From CBDUBH01 sp965365345 (lineage in GTDB: Bacteria; Bacteroidota; Ignavibacteria; Ignavibacteriales; SURF-24): DNA of 18,550 nucleotides. Position numbers and translations under genes: made by a program. How positions within the stretch are numbered: position 1 is the stretch's first letter; the number at the start of each line of letters is the position of its first letter. The notes beneath the pieces are model-generated. The model worked only from the letters and a program-made list of their open reading frames with translations. It did not search any database and was not told the DNA's origin. This document shows positions 16,594 through 18,550 of the stretch, piece after piece. The stretch is taken from the NCBI GenBank assembly GCA_965365345.1, contig CBDUBH010000073.1, positions 1 through 18,550 of the forward strand. The letters run 5' to 3'.

Positions 16594-17047
16594 ATTTCTT
16601 TTTGTATTTTAAAATTATTTCGGTTTCAGAGATTATATGTTCTTTTATTGCATTACGGAATTCAGTTTTATTCAATCCGGAATCAACCGCAAGATGATCA
16701 TCAAGCGCGTACAAAATAAAATGATAATTATGAGTCCCTGATGGCGGACAAGGTCCTTTATACCCTACAACACCGAAATCATTTGTTCCCATCCGTACTT
16801 CATCAGGTAAATTTCTTGTGGTTGTTACATTTTCCTGTAGATCATTTAAATTTGGGGGAATATTATAAACAATCCAGTGTACAAAATCTTTTGATGGCGC
16901 ATCAGGATCAACAAGAAAAAGAGCTAATGATTTTGCATCTTTTGGAATACCGCTCCATTGTACCGCAGGTGAAATATCTTCACCATCACAGGTAAACTTC
17001 GGATCAAAAAAATCTTTTTCAGAGTTTGCAATGATTTTTAATTTCAT
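16592..17047 (-). CDS. YbhB/YbcL family Raf kinase inhibitor-like protein (PEBP fold)
   Basis: 151 residues from the ATG at 17045-17047, the usual length and N-terminus for bacterial members ('MKLKIIANSEKDF', then 'FTCDGEDISP'). An in-frame TTG 54 bases further upstream would add 18 atypical residues and was not used. The PEBP ligand-site signatures are intact: 'DPDAP' (47-51), 'HWIVYNIP' (57-64), then 'FGVVGYKGPCPPSG' and 'HFILYALDD'. PEBP proteins bind phospholipid headgroup-like or phosphorylated ligands. The bacterial YbhB/YbcL group has no settled function, so the kinase-inhibitor name is only family history. There is no signal peptide, so it is cytosolic. It is convergent with the histidine kinase and lies 143 bases after the next gene upstream on its strand. 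Confidence 0.92.
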   Translation of the reverse strand: MKLKIIANSEKDFFDPKFTCDGEDISPAVQWSGIPKDAKSLALFLVDPDAPSKDFVHWIVYNIPPNLNDLQENVTTTRNLPDEVRMGTNDFGVVGYKGPCPPSGTHNYHFILYALDDHLAVDSGLNKTEFRNAIKEHIISETEIILKYKKK

Positions 17048-17115
17048 ATTATTTTCCGGCAAGTTGTAAATATTTTTTACTGAAATTATTTTTCTTGTCA
17101 AATTAAAATTTTAAA

Positions 17116-17183
17116 AATGCATATCAAAAATTTTGATTAGTTTTATATCAGAAAAGATCTTTTACAAATCTTTGATATGCATT
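17116..17183. repeat. Nested inverted repeats between the PEBP gene and the membrane-anchored protein gene
   Basis: A perfect 13-bp inverted repeat (17116-17128 with 17171-17183) encloses two smaller palindromes. One is ATCAAAA-A-TTTTGAT (17123-17137), which overlaps the outer left arm. The other is a perfect 12-bp palindrome AAAAGATCTTTT (17152-17163). The structure starts 8 bases after the stop codon of the minus-strand gene at 17191. The overlap of the outer and left inner stems means two alternative folds are possible. It may act as a transcript 3' end or a processing site; that role is inference. Confidence 0.5.
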
Positions 17184-17190
17184 ATTAAAT

Positions 17191-17730
17191 TCAACCGAAT
17201 AATTTAAACTTTTTCTTTTTCTTACCCGGCAACAATAAAGAAGCTGCGGCAACCGTAAATATAGCTGCCAAACCGGCTTTTATTAAAAATCCGTTCCGGT
17301 TATATTTCCATTCAGAATTCCAGCCGCGTTCTTTGAAACGATTGGGAAAATGTCCGTGCGAAATATCATCTATTAATCCTTCAAGAACATTAATCCTATC
17401 AGCTAAAACCAAAGGCAGCCATCTTCCGTAGCTGGATTCGCTGTATTTAAAAGCAATTCTGCGGATCATTCCGCTTAATCCTGATGGCGGCATTGAAGTT
17501 CCAAATACGGCCGTTATATTTGGTCTTTCTACAGAATGAAGAACTTCAATATCAACAGATTGCTGTGTTGGTCTTTCCCAAGTATATCCTTTGTGTTCTT
17601 CATTGGTCCTATTTTTCATTGGATAAACCGGATCATTTTCAGGATCGGCATCAATGCCCCAGCCTTTAATATTTTGATATCCGCTTCCTCTTTCGTTTTT
17701 GAAATCTTCAGGTTTTGTAATATCTGTCAT
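17191..17730 (-). CDS. Protein of unknown function with one C-terminal membrane helix, paired with the dehydrogenase gene
   Basis: 179 residues; I cannot assign a family name. The N-terminus is polar and rich in Gly, Asp and Asn ('GSGYQNIKGWGIDADPENDP'). The middle (about 72-125) has an ordered, probably helical stretch 'GTSMPPSGLSGMIRRIAF' followed by 'YGRWLPLVLADRINVLEGLI'. One hydrophobic helix (about 147-168) is followed by the very basic tail 'GKKKKKFKLFG'. There is no signal peptide, so it is probably a tail-anchored inner-membrane protein with most of its mass in the cytoplasm. 'CAGAAGAATT' before the ATG is an SD-like site. It begins 40 bases after the dehydrogenase stop on the same strand, which suggests co-transcription and a role linked to that enzyme. 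Confidence 0.8.
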   Translation of the reverse strand: MTDITKPEDFKNERGSGYQNIKGWGIDADPENDPVYPMKNRTNEEHKGYTWERPTQQSVDIEVLHSVERPNITAVFGTSMPPSGLSGMIRRIAFKYSESSYGRWLPLVLADRINVLEGLIDDISHGHFPNRFKERGWNSEWKYNRNGFLIKAGLAAIFTVAAASLLLPGKKKKKFKLFG

Positions 17731-17770
17731 AATTCTTCTGATTTTTTATGAATGATTTTACTCTTATTGT

Positions 17771-18550
17771 TTAAGCATTTGCCGATGGTGGAATCAGTAC
17801 CGGCTTTATGCAATTATCTAATTTTCTTGAAAAAATATGATAAGCTTCCGAAATTTCTTCTAACGGAATTTTGTGCGTTATCAATTCTTTAGGATTTATA
17901 ATTCCGTTTTTTACATGTTCGATCAATCTTGGAAGTAATCTTTTTACAGATGCCTGATTTGCCCGGATCGTAATTCCTTTATTAACAACATTACCGATCG
18001 GAACCAAAGCATCTGTTGGTCCGTAAACTCCGACTATAGACACAATTCCGCCTTTTTTTACTGAATTTATTGCCCAATGGAGTGCGGTTGTTGATCCGCC
18101 TTGAAGCAATAATTTTCTTCCGAGTAAAGTTTCCATGGTATTTCCGGCAGCTTCCGCACCAACCGCATCAATGCAAACATCAACTCCAAGTGAATCTGTG
18201 GTTCGTTTTGCAAAAACAACTGGATCACCTAATTCTCTAAAATTTTGAATTTCGCATTGTGCATATTTTTGAGCGAATTCCAATCTGTATTCAAGTTCAT
18301 CAACAATAATTACACGTCCGGCACCAAAAAGCCATGCGCATTTTGCAGCCATAATTCCGATTGGTCCGGCTCCAAAAATCATAACCGTATCGCCTTTTTG
18401 AATTCCGCCCATTTCTGCTGCCTGATAACCTGTGGGAACAACATCAGTCAAAAGTACGGCATCATCAGGATCCATCCAATCAGGAATTACCATTGGACCA
18501 ACATCAGCATAGGGAACACGAACATATTCCGCTTGACCGCCGTCATATCC
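17771..18550 (-). CDS. Zinc-type alcohol / formaldehyde dehydrogenase-like protein, C-terminal part (5' end outside window)
   Basis: 259 codons are visible and the frame stays open to the window edge, so the ATG at 18491-18493 is internal, not a start. The first visible residues ('GGQAEYVRVPYADVGP') are the end of the GroES-like catalytic domain as seen in glutathione-independent formaldehyde dehydrogenase-like enzymes, followed by 'LLTDVVPTGYQAAE'. The Rossmann fold shows 'FGAGPIGIMAAK' and an acidic Asp at the end of the second strand ('VIIVDELEYRL'), which favours NAD over NADP. The catalytic-zinc ligands lie mostly in the missing N-terminal part and cannot be checked. The likely reaction is NAD-dependent oxidation of an alcohol or aldehyde in the cytoplasm; substrate is not determined. 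It is upstream in the same transcription direction as the gene at 17191-17730. Confidence 0.9.
   Translation of the reverse strand, partial: GYDGGQAEYVRVPYADVGPMVIPDWMDPDDAVLLTDVVPTGYQAAEMGGIQKGDTVMIFGAGPIGIMAAKCAWLFGAGRVIIVDELEYRLEFAQKYAQCEIQNFRELGDPVVFAKRTTDSLGVDVCIDAVGAEAAGNTMETLLGRKLLLQGGSTTALHWAINSVKKGGIVSIVGVYGPTDALVPIGNVVNKGITIRANQASVKRLLPRLIEHVKNGIINPKELITHKIPLEEISEAYHIFSRKLDNCIKPVLIPPSANA

Noticed and set aside
17048..17101. 18-residue extension of the PEBP protein from a TTG
   Set aside because: Family members begin near the ATG at 17047 and the extra residues match no PEBP element.

Overview
The window reads as chromosomal DNA of an AT-rich member of the Bacteroidota/Chlorobiota/Ignavibacteriota group, most likely an Ignavibacteria-type bacterium. 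Three observations point there. Two proteins end in a type IX secretion (T9SS) type A sorting domain of the 'NYPNPFNPST...KVYDILGR...GIYIY' kind. There is a TonB-dependent receptor with an N-terminal carboxypeptidase-regulatory-like domain, followed by a DUF4876-type lipoprotein. Ribosome binding sites are weak. No phage, transposase, integrase, CRISPR or rRNA sequence was seen.

Layout. (1) 1-219 is the tail of a T9SS cargo protein. (2) 238-1113 (-) is a stand-alone unknown protein with a caspase-like His/Cys dyad, lying downstream of a tRNA-Val(UAC) gene (1245-1319, -) that has its own promoter and terminator. (3) 1536-2852 (-) is a secreted protein with an OmpA C-terminal domain and a jelly-roll-like middle, ending in tandem hairpins. 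(4) Divergent from it, 3076-7260 (+) is a two-gene RND efflux operon (adaptor and inner-membrane pump) with no outer-membrane channel gene, closed by a terminator. (5) 7491-14973 (+) is a tightly packed four-gene operon: TonB-dependent receptor, DUF4876-like lipoprotein, outer-membrane beta-barrel protein, and a large Asp-box beta-propeller protein with a T9SS sorting domain, closed by a strong terminator. (6) 15086-16549 (+) is an orphan membrane histidine kinase with a single Y_Y_Y-like periplasmic domain. (7) 16592-18550 (-) holds a PEBP (YbhB/YbcL) protein, a conserved-looking protein with one C-terminal membrane helix, and the C-terminal 259 codons of a zinc-type alcohol/formaldehyde dehydrogenase.

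How the genes may work together. Almost everything from 1.5 to 15 kb concerns the cell envelope. The four-gene operon is the most system-like part: an importer-type outer-membrane receptor, a surface or periplasmic lipoprotein, a second barrel and an exported repeat protein, made from one transcript with translational coupling between the first two genes. Its substrate cannot be read from the sequence. The caspase-like protein beside the tRNA is the most intriguing single gene, because the dyad is clear but no recognised partner lies next to it. Start codons were moved to internal ATGs for three genes (7491, 11202, 17047) where the longer reading frame would need TTG and gives an atypical N-terminus.
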